64,000 nt of DNA, taken from NCBI GenBank assembly GCA_964449465.1, contig CAYVBK010000002.1, positions 62,001-126,000 on the forward strand, in the 5' to 3' direction. The notes beneath the pieces were generated by a model. That model saw only the letters and a list, made by a program, of their open reading frames with translations, was not told the origin of the DNA and did not search any database. The position numbers were made by a program, and so were the translations under genes. Below, in pieces: positions 25,270 to 34,336 of this stretch (the first letter of the stretch is position 1; every line of letters begins with the position of its first letter). The stretch is from CAYRXM01 sp964449465. GTDB taxonomy: Bacteria; Chloroflexota; Anaerolineae; JAFGEY01.

Positions 25270-26730
25270 ATGAAAGCCATCCTGATCCTCTCCGACTCGC
25301 TCAACCGCCACTACCTGCCCTGCTATGGCAACCCGTGGGTGATCGCCCCCAACATCGAACGACTCGCCCGTCAATCGGTGACATTCGACAATCACTGGAT
25401 CGGCTCGGCTCCGTGCATGCCCGCCCGTCGCGACATGATCACCGGGCGGCTGAATTTTCTCGAACGCGATTGGGGCGGCCTGGAGCCTTTTGACGTCCCC
25501 TTTCCGGCACTGCTGCGCGACCGGGCCAACATTTTCTGCCACATGGAAACCGACCACTATCACTACTGGCATGTCGGCGGCGAAAATTACCACATGCCCT
25601 TTAACACCTGGTCGCTGCACCGCGGCCAGGAGGCCGACACCATGATCTCGCGGATTCAGACACCGCCCGAACCGCCGCATCTGGGGCAATGGCGTGCCCA
25701 ATACGCCAAAAACCAGACCGCTTTCAAAACTGCCGCCGATTTCTCAACCCCACAGACTTTTCAAGGAGCCATCAATTGGCTGCAAGCCAACCAGAGACAG
25801 GACGACTTTTTTCTGTGGGTCGAGGTGTTTGACCCGCACGAACCGTTCGACTGCCCGCCGGAATACCTGGCTTTGTATGGCGACGACTGGGATGGCCCGC
25901 TGTACAACTGGAGCGGCTATGACCATGTGGACGGATCGAGTCCGGCGGCTCGTCATCTGCAACGGCAATACGCCGCCACCCTGACTATGATGGACGAATG
26001 GTTGGGCAAACTATTGGATGAACTGGAACGACAAAACATCCTGGACGAGACCCTGATCATCCTCACCACCGATCACGGCCATCTGCTGAGCGAACGCAAT
26101 CTCACCGGCAAAAACAACTGGCACACCTGGAACGAACTGGCGCACATTCCCCTGTTTGTCCACCTGCCGGGCGGTCAAAATGCCGGCGAGCGACGCACCG
26201 CACTCACCCAAAACATTGACCTGATGCCCACCCTGCTGGACTATTTTGGCGCGCCGATCTCTCATCCCATCCATGGCGAATCGTGGCGCAACATCCTGGA
26301 ACACAACGCCCCGGCACAGCGACAGGCCGCCCTATACGGCTGGTTCGGGCAGACGGTCAACCTCACCGACGGGCGATACACCTATTTCCGCGCCCCCGCC
26401 CACCCCGACAATCAGCCGCTCTATCGCCATTTTCTCACCCCCGGCACGTTCAGTTTTAGAGACATCTGCTCGCCCGACTTTTACGACGGCGCCGAGTTGG
26501 ATCACTGGCTGCCCTACACCCCCTATCCGGTCATCCGCGCCCGCGCCAGCCGCCCCCGCCGCGCCGACTGGGCCGACACTATGCTGTACTGCATCGAAAC
26601 CGACTATGGACAAACCACCAACCTGGCCGGCAGCGAGATCGAGGCGCACTATGCCAGGCTGCTGATCGAAATAATGCAAAAAATGGACGCCCCGCCCAGT
26701 CAGTTTGAACGGCTGGGACTGCCACTTTGA
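25270..26730 (+). CDS. Type I sulfatase
   Basis: 486 residues. The signature C49-M-P-A-R53 in SAPCMPARRDMITGR is the CxPxR motif whose cysteine is converted to formylglycine. Metal ligands are in LILSDS at the N-terminus and TTDHGHLLSE near residue 263. There is no signal peptide, so it acts in the cytoplasm, and no maturase gene is in the window. Substrates could be sulfated sugars, in line with the fucosidase and mannosidase nearby. GAAAGGAAG precedes the ATG, and a strong promoter lies 178 bases upstream. The promoter of the next operon overlaps its stop codon. Confidence 0.92.
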   Translation: MKAILILSDSLNRHYLPCYGNPWVIAPNIERLARQSVTFDNHWIGSAPCMPARRDMITGRLNFLERDWGGLEPFDVPFPALLRDRANIFCHMETDHYHYWHVGGENYHMPFNTWSLHRGQEADTMISRIQTPPEPPHLGQWRAQYAKNQTAFKTAADFSTPQTFQGAINWLQANQRQDDFFLWVEVFDPHEPFDCPPEYLALYGDDWDGPLYNWSGYDHVDGSSPAARHLQRQYAATLTMMDEWLGKLLDELERQNILDETLIILTTDHGHLLSERNLTGKNNWHTWNELAHIPLFVHLPGGQNAGERRTALTQNIDLMPTLLDYFGAPISHPIHGESWRNILEHNAPAQRQAALYGWFGQTVNLTDGRYTYFRAPAHPDNQPLYRHFLTPGTFSFRDICSPDFYDGAELDHWLPYTPYPVIRARASRPRRADWADTMLYCIETDYGQTTNLAGSEIEAHYARLLIEIMQKMDAPPSQFERLGLPL

Positions 26731-26755
26731 CCATCTGCTTTGACAATGTTATAAT
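26727..26755 (+). promoter_or_regulatory. Promoter of the VOC/orphan/kinase operon
   Basis: TTGACC (26727-26732), 17 bases, TATAAT (26750-26755). The -35 includes the TGA stop of the sulfatase. The leader to the VOC start is about 200 bases and holds two hairpin elements. Confidence 0.8.
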
Positions 26756-26772
26756 TACCCGTGTCTAATGCC

Positions 26773-26828
26773 TGCCATCCAATGCCCGCCGCCTGCGCCC
26801 ACACAAGGCGACGGGCATTTAGATGGCA
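26773..26828. repeat. Long hairpin, ATGCCCG family, copy 2
   Basis: TGCCATC (26773-26779) pairs with GATGGCA (26822-26828), enclosing ATGCCCG with CGGGCAT and CGCCT with AGGCG. It lies in the leader of the VOC operon and shares the ATGCCCGCCGCCTG arm with the hairpin at 12826. Confidence 0.78.
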
Positions 26829-26851
26829 ATTCCCAATCATCTGCACGAACC

Positions 26852-26929
26852 GTATCCTCTCAACATATTGGGAGAAACGCCGTCAGGTCCGAGCCAACAA
26901 GATGCTGGCGTTCCGCTAATTTTTTTGAG
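26852..26929. mobile_element. GTATCCTCTCAA element, copy A (right end shortened)
   Basis: The left terminus GTATCCTCTCAA (26852-26863) is intact. The right end stops at TTGAG after a run of seven T (the full form at 40686-40770 ends TTGAGAGGATAC). The internal GCC...GATGCTGGC hairpin is shared with the other copies. It lies 33 bases before the VOC start. Confidence 0.75.
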
Positions 26930-26961
26930 CTGATATTGTAAACACAAATCAAGGAGCATTG

Positions 26962-27363
26962 ATGATCACCGGACTCGCCCACGCTTGTTTTACCGTCTCC
27001 AACCTGGAGCAATCCATCGAATTTTATCGCGACGGACTGGGACTCACCCCGGCCTTTGACTTTGTAGACGATCAGGGCCGCCGCTTTGGCCTCTATTTGC
27101 ACGCCGGCGGGCGCAACTTTATCGAGTTGTTTCAAGGTGTGCTGAGTGAGCCGGCCGAAAAACCGTCTTTTCGGCACATCTGCCTGGAGGTAGACGACAT
27201 AAAGGCCACCGCCCAAACCCTGCGCCAGCGCGGCATCGAGGTCAGCGAGATCAAGCTGGGGCGCGACCAGAGCTGGCAGGCCTGGATCACCGACCCGGAC
27301 GGCAATCGCTTTGAGTTGCATCAATACACCGCCGATAGCTGGCAGAGTCCCTGGCTCAAGTGA
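26962..27363 (+). CDS. VOC superfamily protein (glyoxalase/bleomycin-resistance fold)
   Basis: 133 residues, a usual single-chain VOC length with two beta-alpha-beta-beta-beta halves. Metal-site candidates are H in LAHACFTVSNL, E in RNFIELF, H in FRHICLEVDD and E in DGNRFELHQY, so all four ligands are present, as in lyases and dioxygenases of the family. The reaction is unknown. The ATG at 26962 has AAGGAG five bases upstream; the TTG directly before it is too close. It is the first gene of an operon with the 800-residue orphan and the tandem kinase. Confidence 0.88.
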   Translation: MITGLAHACFTVSNLEQSIEFYRDGLGLTPAFDFVDDQGRRFGLYLHAGGRNFIELFQGVLSEPAEKPSFRHICLEVDDIKATAQTLRQRGIEVSEIKLGRDQSWQAWITDPDGNRFELHQYTADSWQSPWLK

Positions 27364-27383
27364 CATGTTGAAAGGGGGGAGGC

Positions 27384-29786
27384 ATGGACGCGCGCGAACA
27401 ACTCGCTCAGGCTTCGGTCAAAACGGCCACCGACCTGCGCACCATTGCCCGTACATCGGCCATCGCCAACCTGTCGCGGCTATCGCTGCCCGAAATTGAC
27501 GCTGTCATAGACGCCGTGGCCCGGGTGATCCCGGCCGGCAATGTGCCGGGCGTCATTCTCAACGGCCTGACCCGGCTGCCCGACCGCCGTCTGCCGCTCA
27601 AAACGATGCAACGAGACATTAACCTGTTATTCAAGGGCATCGAGCAAGTGTTGGACCAGGCCGTTTACAGCGCGTTTTTTGCCGGGCCGGCTGCGGTGAT
27701 TTGGGGCTATCAAAACCTGCTCAAACTGGCCGGCAAAGACATTGACGAGTCCTTTCCCGAAGGCATCTGGCAATTTTATGTGGATTATGCTCTGCGCGAA
27801 GACACCGCCCGGCATACCAACGAGACGCATGGCTTTGACACCACCCTCAAACAGCATCACATCCAACTCAGCCTCACCGACCGCCTCACCGCCTGGGTGA
27901 TGACGGCCATCCACTGCCTGCACCAATACAATGCCCTGCTGGAAAACGAATGGCGCGAGCGGGTCTATACCCACCTGCTGGCCCAGGTGACGGCCTCCCT
28001 GCCCGACGCCGCCCGCTATGCCAGCGTGTATCGCGACTGGCAAAAACAGCTCCCCTACAGCCGCAGCCCCGACTCGCGCGAGACCTATCCAACCTACCGC
28101 AAAGCCTGCCTGGACCGTTTTTTGCAACCGCTGCTCGACAGCCTGCCCGATTCGGTGCGTCAGAAATGGCTCTCGACAATCCATCGCGCCAAAACTCAAG
28201 AACTGCCCGCCTACCAGCGACAAATGTCCATCCTGGCCTACCTGGAGCCGGGCACGTATGGCGAAACCCGCATCCCCATTTCGCTGGAACAGGCGCACAT
28301 TGGCCTGATCTATCGCCGCCACTATTACCTCATCCCGGCCTGCCAGCCCGATGCCCGCCCGCTCGACGCGGCCGTCGTGCGCGCCCAGATCGCCGCCATC
28401 CTCGCCCGTCCCGCCGAAATGCCAGCAGAGGGATTAGAGCCGCTGGCCCGCGCTCGCCGCGCCGCCTTGACCAAATTGCGCGGGCAGTTGGACCGAGAGA
28501 CAGCCCAAGAGCTAGGCCGGCTGCGCCTCTGCCCCATCCTGATCAATGCCGACCTGCGTCCCCGCCACCTGCCTCTGGCCGACCTGCGGCAGGGCGAACG
28601 GGGCATCGGCGATCACGCCCTGACCATTTTCAGCACCGGCGAAACAATGGTGTTCGACCAGTCCCATATCTTTTTCGACGGCACATGGGGCGCCGCTCTG
28701 GCCGAAATTTTGACCAACGAAGCCCTCTCGTGGGCGGCCTATTTGCACAGCCTGCCCCCAATCCAGCCCGGCCCCACGCGGCCATACCGTCTGCGCCTGT
28801 CGTTTCCCAACCCCGACCCGATCCACCAACTGCCTCGCGTGCCGGCCGAGGTCAGCGACGAAACCGATGCCGTCAATCTCAGCGCAGTGATCATGCTGCG
28901 CAAGCTGTTCAAACAGCGCAGCGACCTGCTTCGCCTGACCGTCAACGACTTGTTGGTGCTGTACCGTGCCGTCCATGCTGCAACCTATCAGCCTGCGCCC
29001 GACCTGCTCGCCGCGTTGGAAGCGTTGAGCCGAGACACCTCCGCTCAGGAGGCGGCCCTGTCGGCACTGAACGCCATAGCCCGATCCAAAACCGTCAACC
29101 CGGCCATCCTCATCCCGGTAGATGCCAGCGCCCAGTCGCCGCGCGACCGCCTTTACCCGATGACCTTTCAAGTGCCGCTGCTAGACCTGGACCTGCTCAA
29201 CCTGCACGAACAGACCGTGCGCGCCCTGGATGCTTACAAAACCGCCGCCGGCGACCGCTCTACCCTGTATACCGAATTTGACCGCTTGCAGCGCACCTAC
29301 CTGGCCGCCCTGGCCGGCTTTGGCGAGGTGCTGAGCAAGGCCAAAGACATTGCCCTGCGCGGCGAGAGTGCCAGCATCGGCTCGATCAAATTGCTGGCAC
29401 ACATTCCCCCACCGCTTCAACATATGCTCGATCAGATTCCCAGCCGCCTGGATATGCTCAATGATGTGGTCAAGGGGCGTGAAGTCTTTTCCAATGTCGG
29501 TGCGGTGGCCCCATCCAGCACGCTCACCCGCTTTATCACCGCCAAAGACGACAATGAGCAAAAAACGCTGGCCTGGGGCGTGATCACCGACGCACAAAAT
29601 GTCATGCGCATCTCGCTGCGCGATTTTCGCCCGCATGTGGGGCTGCTGGATGCCTGCGGACGGCGCGATATGGCTATCTGGATCACCCGCGACTATTTGC
29701 GCGCGTTTGCCCAAGGATTGAACCATTTTATCCGTGATCTGCTGCACATCACCCGCGCCAGCCGCGAAACGGATGCCCCCAAATAA
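27384..29786 (+). CDS. Uncharacterised 800-residue protein with an HxxxDG motif
   Basis: I do not recognise the family. The protein is soluble, with no signal peptide or membrane segment. The N-terminal half is helical (FPEGIWQFYVDYALREDTA near 130-150). In the middle, MVFDQSHIFFDGTWG contains H428-x-x-x-D432-G433, the motif of CoA-dependent acyltransferases (carnitine acyltransferase, BAHD and condensation domains), preceded and followed by strands that would suit that fold. Length is also near that of carnitine acyltransferases, so a distant acyltransferase is plausible but unproven. GGGGGAGG precedes the ATG, 20 bases after the VOC gene; the kinase follows within 9 bases. Confidence 0.75.
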   Translation: MDAREQLAQASVKTATDLRTIARTSAIANLSRLSLPEIDAVIDAVARVIPAGNVPGVILNGLTRLPDRRLPLKTMQRDINLLFKGIEQVLDQAVYSAFFAGPAAVIWGYQNLLKLAGKDIDESFPEGIWQFYVDYALREDTARHTNETHGFDTTLKQHHIQLSLTDRLTAWVMTAIHCLHQYNALLENEWRERVYTHLLAQVTASLPDAARYASVYRDWQKQLPYSRSPDSRETYPTYRKACLDRFLQPLLDSLPDSVRQKWLSTIHRAKTQELPAYQRQMSILAYLEPGTYGETRIPISLEQAHIGLIYRRHYYLIPACQPDARPLDAAVVRAQIAAILARPAEMPAEGLEPLARARRAALTKLRGQLDRETAQELGRLRLCPILINADLRPRHLPLADLRQGERGIGDHALTIFSTGETMVFDQSHIFFDGTWGAALAEILTNEALSWAAYLHSLPPIQPGPTRPYRLRLSFPNPDPIHQLPRVPAEVSDETDAVNLSAVIMLRKLFKQRSDLLRLTVNDLLVLYRAVHAATYQPAPDLLAALEALSRDTSAQEAALSALNAIARSKTVNPAILIPVDASAQSPRDRLYPMTFQVPLLDLDLLNLHEQTVRALDAYKTAAGDRSTLYTEFDRLQRTYLAALAGFGEVLSKAKDIALRGESASIGSIKLLAHIPPPLQHMLDQIPSRLDMLNDVVKGREVFSNVGAVAPSSTLTRFITAKDDNEQKTLAWGVITDAQNVMRISLRDFRPHVGLLDACGRRDMAIWITRDYLRAFAQGLNHFIRDLLHITRASRETDAPK

Positions 29787-29795
29787 AGGATGAGC

Positions 29796-32675
29796 ATGCA
29801 AGACCCTTTGATCGGTCAACAACTGGCCAATTTTCGCATCGAACGACTGATCGGCCGCGGCGGTATGGCCCAGGTCTATTACGGCTGGGATATCAGGCTG
29901 GAACGCCCGGTGGCGGTCAAGGTCATTGACGCCCGCTATCGCGACAATCCCACCTATGCCCAGCGATTTATCCGCGAAGCGCAGGCCGTGGCCGCCTGGC
30001 GGCACGAGAACATTATCCAGATTTATTACGCCGACGATCAAGATGGCCTCTATTATTTTGCGATGGAATTCATAGACGGCGCCGATCTCGGCTCGCTGCT
30101 GCAACAGTACGCCGACGACGGCGAATTGATGGGACATGAGGACGTGGTGATGGTCGGCCGGGCCGTGGCCGCCGCGCTAGACTATGCCCATCAAAAAGGG
30201 GTCATTCACCGCGATGTCAAACCAGCCAACGTCATGGTCACATCTGAAGGACGGGTGGTGCTGAGCGATTTTGGTCTGGCAATGGACATAGAGCAAGGGT
30301 CGCTGGGCGAGGTGTTCGGCAGCCCGCATTACATCTCGCCCGAACAGGCACGCAGCTCAGCCGATGCCGTGCCACAGTCGGACCTGTACTCGCTGGGCGT
30401 GATGCTGTATGAAATGCTGACCGGGGTGGTGCCGTTCGACGACCCTTCATCCACCACAGTGGCACTGCAACACATGACCCTGCCGCCGCCGCGCCCGTGC
30501 GAGATCAACCCCAACCTCAACGCCGAAACCGAAGCTGTACTGCTGCGCGCCCTGTCCAAACAGCCCGACGCCCGTTATCAGAGCGGCAGCGAGTTGATGG
30601 ACGCCCTGGAGGCAGCCCTGTCCGGCATCACCCGCCCCACGCGAATTGCTCCTTTGCCGCCGCCGCCCGCCGAGATAACCTCGCCGCCTCAGCCGACCAC
30701 CCGACCGACTCGCCGTGCGGTTTCTCCCCACTCTCTCACCCTCTCGCTGCTCTCGGTGGGAGATCGAGTGTCTCGCCACCGCGAATCGCACCAGCATGCC
30801 GCCGCATCGCCCACCACATCGCCCAGCGATGACAGCCTGATCGGTCAGCAATTTGATGAATATCGCCTGGACTCGCTGCTGGGCAAAGGCGGTATGGCGC
30901 GCGTCTACAAGGGCATGGATGTCAACCTGCAACGAGCCGTGGCCATCAAGGTCATTGACGTGCCGTTTCAGGCCGATTCGGAATACGCCGCCCGCTTCAA
31001 GCTCGAAGCCCAGGCCATCGCCCGCCTGGAACATCCCCATATCGTCAGCCTGTACCGCTACGGGCAGGCACAAGGACAGCTCTACATGGCCATGCGCTAT
31101 GTCGAAGGCCTCGACCTGAGCGCGGTGCTGAAAACGTTTCATGAGAATCAGGCTTTTATCGAGCCAGCCGACGCCCTCAAGATCGTTCGCGAGATCGGCC
31201 TGGCCCTCGACTATGCTCACGAACAGGGTGTCATCCACCGCGATGTCAAGCCGTCCAACATTTTGATAGACAAGCAAGGCAACACCGTCCTGACCGACTT
31301 TGGCCTGGCTTTGCTGACCGAGGTGGGCACACGCGGCGAAATTTTTGGCTCACCGCACTATATGGCCCCCGAACAGGCCATCTCGTCGGCGCGGGTGGTG
31401 CCGCAAACCGACCTGTATGCGATGGGCGTGATCTTGTACGAGATGTTTACCGGCCAACTCCCGTTCGACGCCCCTGACCCGCTGGACGTGGCGATGATGC
31501 AAATGAGCGAGCAGCCACCCCAGCCCTGCGAAATTCGCCCGCAATTGGACCCGGCAATCCAGGAGGTGATCCTCAAGGCGATGGACAAGGAACCGGCCAA
31601 CCGCTACCAGAGCGGACAAGAGCTGGCCGATGCACTTGAAGCCGTCGTTCGATCCATGGCCGAACGTCCCATCGCCGAGCCTGCCGCCGCAGTATCGTCC
31701 ATTCCCAGAGCCACCGTGGCCGCGGCACCGGCGATCACCCCGCCGCTGCGTGTGCCAGCCGCGTTTGCGACCACCGCCTCGTCGCCGTCGCTCAGCGAAC
31801 TGGCCGCACCGCCCGCGCCGACACAAACCCCCTCACAACCCGCCACCCGGCCGCCGACACAGCCTCCCTCGCAACCCGGCCTTTCGGCAGTACAAACGCC
31901 GGTGCGCCGGCCGGCCAGCCTTGCGCCGACGCAAGTTGCGGCCCAAGTTGCGCCGCAACCCGCGCCGCAACCCACGCCGCAATCTATGCCGCCATCTGCG
32001 CCACCTGCTGCCGTCGCTCCACGACCGCGTCTGCGTTTGTGGATGATGGTGTCTCTGATCGCAATGGGCACATGCCTGGTCTTGAGCATTGTGGGGCTGC
32101 TGATCACCATCTGGCTCAAGCCCTGGGCCGACAAATCCCCAACGGCTACCATCTCACTCGGCGAGGCGACTCTGGGATTGATCTCGCGCGCCACGCCGTC
32201 ACCCACCTGGAAGGCCGTCGAGCCGCCTACCGCCACATCTGTCTCGCCGTCTACTCTGACACCCGGCCCAGCCAACACACCCACGCCCATTCCGGTTGTG
32301 CCGCAAAATCAGACCTTTCGCCTGCTGATCAAACGCAGCAACGAATCGAGCATCTTTGTGATCAACCAAAGTGAGACATCTCTGCCCGTCGCCCCGCTCA
32401 AACTGGTCGGCAGCGGCCGCTCTTTGGACGGCCCAGTCTGGAATGTGCCTACTCTGGGCAAAAACGACTGTGTGGTAGCCTGGAAGCAGGACGCCAACGA
32501 AACCAAAATCAAACGCCCAGACTGCAACCGTCTGGGTGAACCGGCGCGTGTGAGCAAAGGCGATACTTTTTGGGACAAGGCGTTTGAGGTTTCTTATGGC
32601 AACGTTTCGGTGGGCCAGTGCCCGGCCAAACAGGCCGAATGTCGGTTTGACATCACCCTTCCAATCGCTCCCTAG
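29796..32675 (+). CDS. Transmembrane Ser/Thr kinase with two kinase domains
   Basis: 959 residues. Two complete eukaryotic-like kinase domains lie in tandem (about 5-270 and 345-610), each with a glycine-rich loop (GRGGMAQVYYG, GKGGMARVYKG), VAVKVID or VAIKVID lysine, HRDVKPAN or HRDVKPSN (D140 and D483), and DFG. A Pro/Ala/Gln-rich linker (about 610-745) is followed by one membrane helix (about 750-775) and an outer domain of about 180 residues. The ATG at 29796 has AAAGGA five bases upstream and is preferred to the ATG at 29790. The stop TAG comes from the terminal CTAG of a MITE-like repeat. Confidence 0.93.
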   Translation: MQDPLIGQQLANFRIERLIGRGGMAQVYYGWDIRLERPVAVKVIDARYRDNPTYAQRFIREAQAVAAWRHENIIQIYYADDQDGLYYFAMEFIDGADLGSLLQQYADDGELMGHEDVVMVGRAVAAALDYAHQKGVIHRDVKPANVMVTSEGRVVLSDFGLAMDIEQGSLGEVFGSPHYISPEQARSSADAVPQSDLYSLGVMLYEMLTGVVPFDDPSSTTVALQHMTLPPPRPCEINPNLNAETEAVLLRALSKQPDARYQSGSELMDALEAALSGITRPTRIAPLPPPPAEITSPPQPTTRPTRRAVSPHSLTLSLLSVGDRVSRHRESHQHAAASPTTSPSDDSLIGQQFDEYRLDSLLGKGGMARVYKGMDVNLQRAVAIKVIDVPFQADSEYAARFKLEAQAIARLEHPHIVSLYRYGQAQGQLYMAMRYVEGLDLSAVLKTFHENQAFIEPADALKIVREIGLALDYAHEQGVIHRDVKPSNILIDKQGNTVLTDFGLALLTEVGTRGEIFGSPHYMAPEQAISSARVVPQTDLYAMGVILYEMFTGQLPFDAPDPLDVAMMQMSEQPPQPCEIRPQLDPAIQEVILKAMDKEPANRYQSGQELADALEAVVRSMAERPIAEPAAAVSSIPRATVAAAPAITPPLRVPAAFATTASSPSLSELAAPPAPTQTPSQPATRPPTQPPSQPGLSAVQTPVRRPASLAPTQVAAQVAPQPAPQPTPQSMPPSAPPAAVAPRPRLRLWMMVSLIAMGTCLVLSIVGLLITIWLKPWADKSPTATISLGEATLGLISRATPSPTWKAVEPPTATSVSPSTLTPGPANTPTPIPVVPQNQTFRLLIKRSNESSIFVINQSETSLPVAPLKLVGSGRSLDGPVWNVPTLGKNDCVVAWKQDANETKIKRPDCNRLGEPARVSKGDTFWDKAFEVSYGNVSVGQCPAKQAECRFDITLPIAP
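31915..31995. repeat. Low-complexity repeat in the kinase linker
   Basis: Short units such as GCGCCGCAACCC encode a P-Q-x-A series in the juxtamembrane linker. It is typical of flexible linkers and keeps the frame. Confidence 0.7.
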
Positions 32676-32790
32676 AAAAAAGTCTATTTTTACCACAAAG
32701 GACACCGAGAACACCAAGGTTTGCAATACCTGGCGTCTTTAGAAATGCTTTGTGTCCTTTGTGTCTTGGTGGTGAGGGGGTTTCTCAGAG
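32672..32790. mobile_element. MITE-like 130-bp element, copy R2 (inverted, ends shortened)
   Basis: Reverse orientation relative to R1. It begins with CTAG, whose TAG is the stop of the kinase gene, then AGTCTATTTTTACCACAAAGG, and continues to CTTGGTGGTGAGG. Both inverted termini have lost bases. The palindrome repeat at 32808 follows. Confidence 0.8.
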
Positions 32791-32794
32791 TGCA

Positions 32795-32890
32795 CTGAGT
32801 GGGGTATCCCCGAACAAGTTCGGGATCCCGACATCCCAAGTGGGGCAACGAATAGTCTCTCCGACAGCCTGCCAGGGAGGAGCCTGGCAC
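32795..32890. repeat. CCCGAACAAGTTCGGG palindrome repeat, copy 1
   Basis: CCCGAACAAGTTCGGG is a perfect 16-base palindrome (near 32814-32829) in a context (GCACTGAGTGGGGT, GACAGCCTGCC) that recurs twice at 52550-52660. It lies upstream of the glucokinase gene. Confidence 0.85.
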
Positions 32891-32946
32891 TCCTCAGCGG
32901 GAACTTTTTTAGAACAAACTCGATATATGAATTAGGAGATTGATTT

Positions 32947-33951
<1,005 letters not shown>

Positions 33952-33970
33952 GTGCGACCAACGCCCTCAA

Positions 33971-33985
33971 TTTCGACAGGCTCAA
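33971..33985. repeat. TTTCGACAGGCTCAA core, weak arms
   Basis: One exact core between glucokinase and acylphosphatase. Only a short CGACC and GGTCG pairing is seen in the flanks. Confidence 0.85.
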
Positions 33986-34002
33986 TCGGCCGGGTCGAAC
34001 GC

Positions 34003-34031
34003 TTGGCGATTCTCTATCCCTGTGCTATAAT
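34003..34031 (+). promoter_or_regulatory. Promoter of the acylphosphatase/FecR-like operon
   Basis: TTGGCG (34003-34008), 17 bases, TATAAT (34026-34031), about 20 bases before the acylphosphatase start. Confidence 0.8.
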
Positions 34032-34051
34032 CTGCCCGCCTGGGAGATGGA

Positions 34052-34336
34052 ATGATGGCAGAAACCAAGAGATTACAGGCAATCATTCACGGTTCGGTGC
34101 AGGGAGTGGGCATGCGCTGGTGGGTGCGGCAGCAGGCCCAACGCCTGGGGTTGGTGGGCTTTGTGCGCAATCAGCCCGACAGCACAGTATGCGTGGTGGC
34201 CGAAGGCGACGACAGGTCGCTGTGGGCCCTGTATGACCTGCTGCAACAGGGACCCTCCATGTCGCTGGTCGAGGCGGTGGATGTGCGCTGGCAGGCCGCC
34301 AACGGCGAATTTTCGTGGTTTGAGGTACGTTACTAG
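34052..34336 (+). CDS. acyP: Acylphosphatase
   Basis: 94 residues, the standard length. It hydrolyses acyl phosphates. The phosphate-binding loop GSVQGVGMRWWV keeps the catalytic Arg, although W replaces the usual F or Y before it. GFVRNQPDSTVCVVAEG supplies the catalytic Asn. Two ATGs (34052, 34055) are possible. Its stop TAG is directly followed by the ATG of the FecR-like gene, so the two are one transcript. Confidence 0.92.
   Translation: MMAETKRLQAIIHGSVQGVGMRWWVRQQAQRLGLVGFVRNQPDSTVCVVAEGDDRSLWALYDLLQQGPSMSLVEAVDVRWQAANGEFSWFEVRY

Noticed and set aside
29790..29795. First ATG of the tandem kinase as start
   Set aside because: The AAAGGA site is only a base or so away from it; the second ATG has normal spacing.
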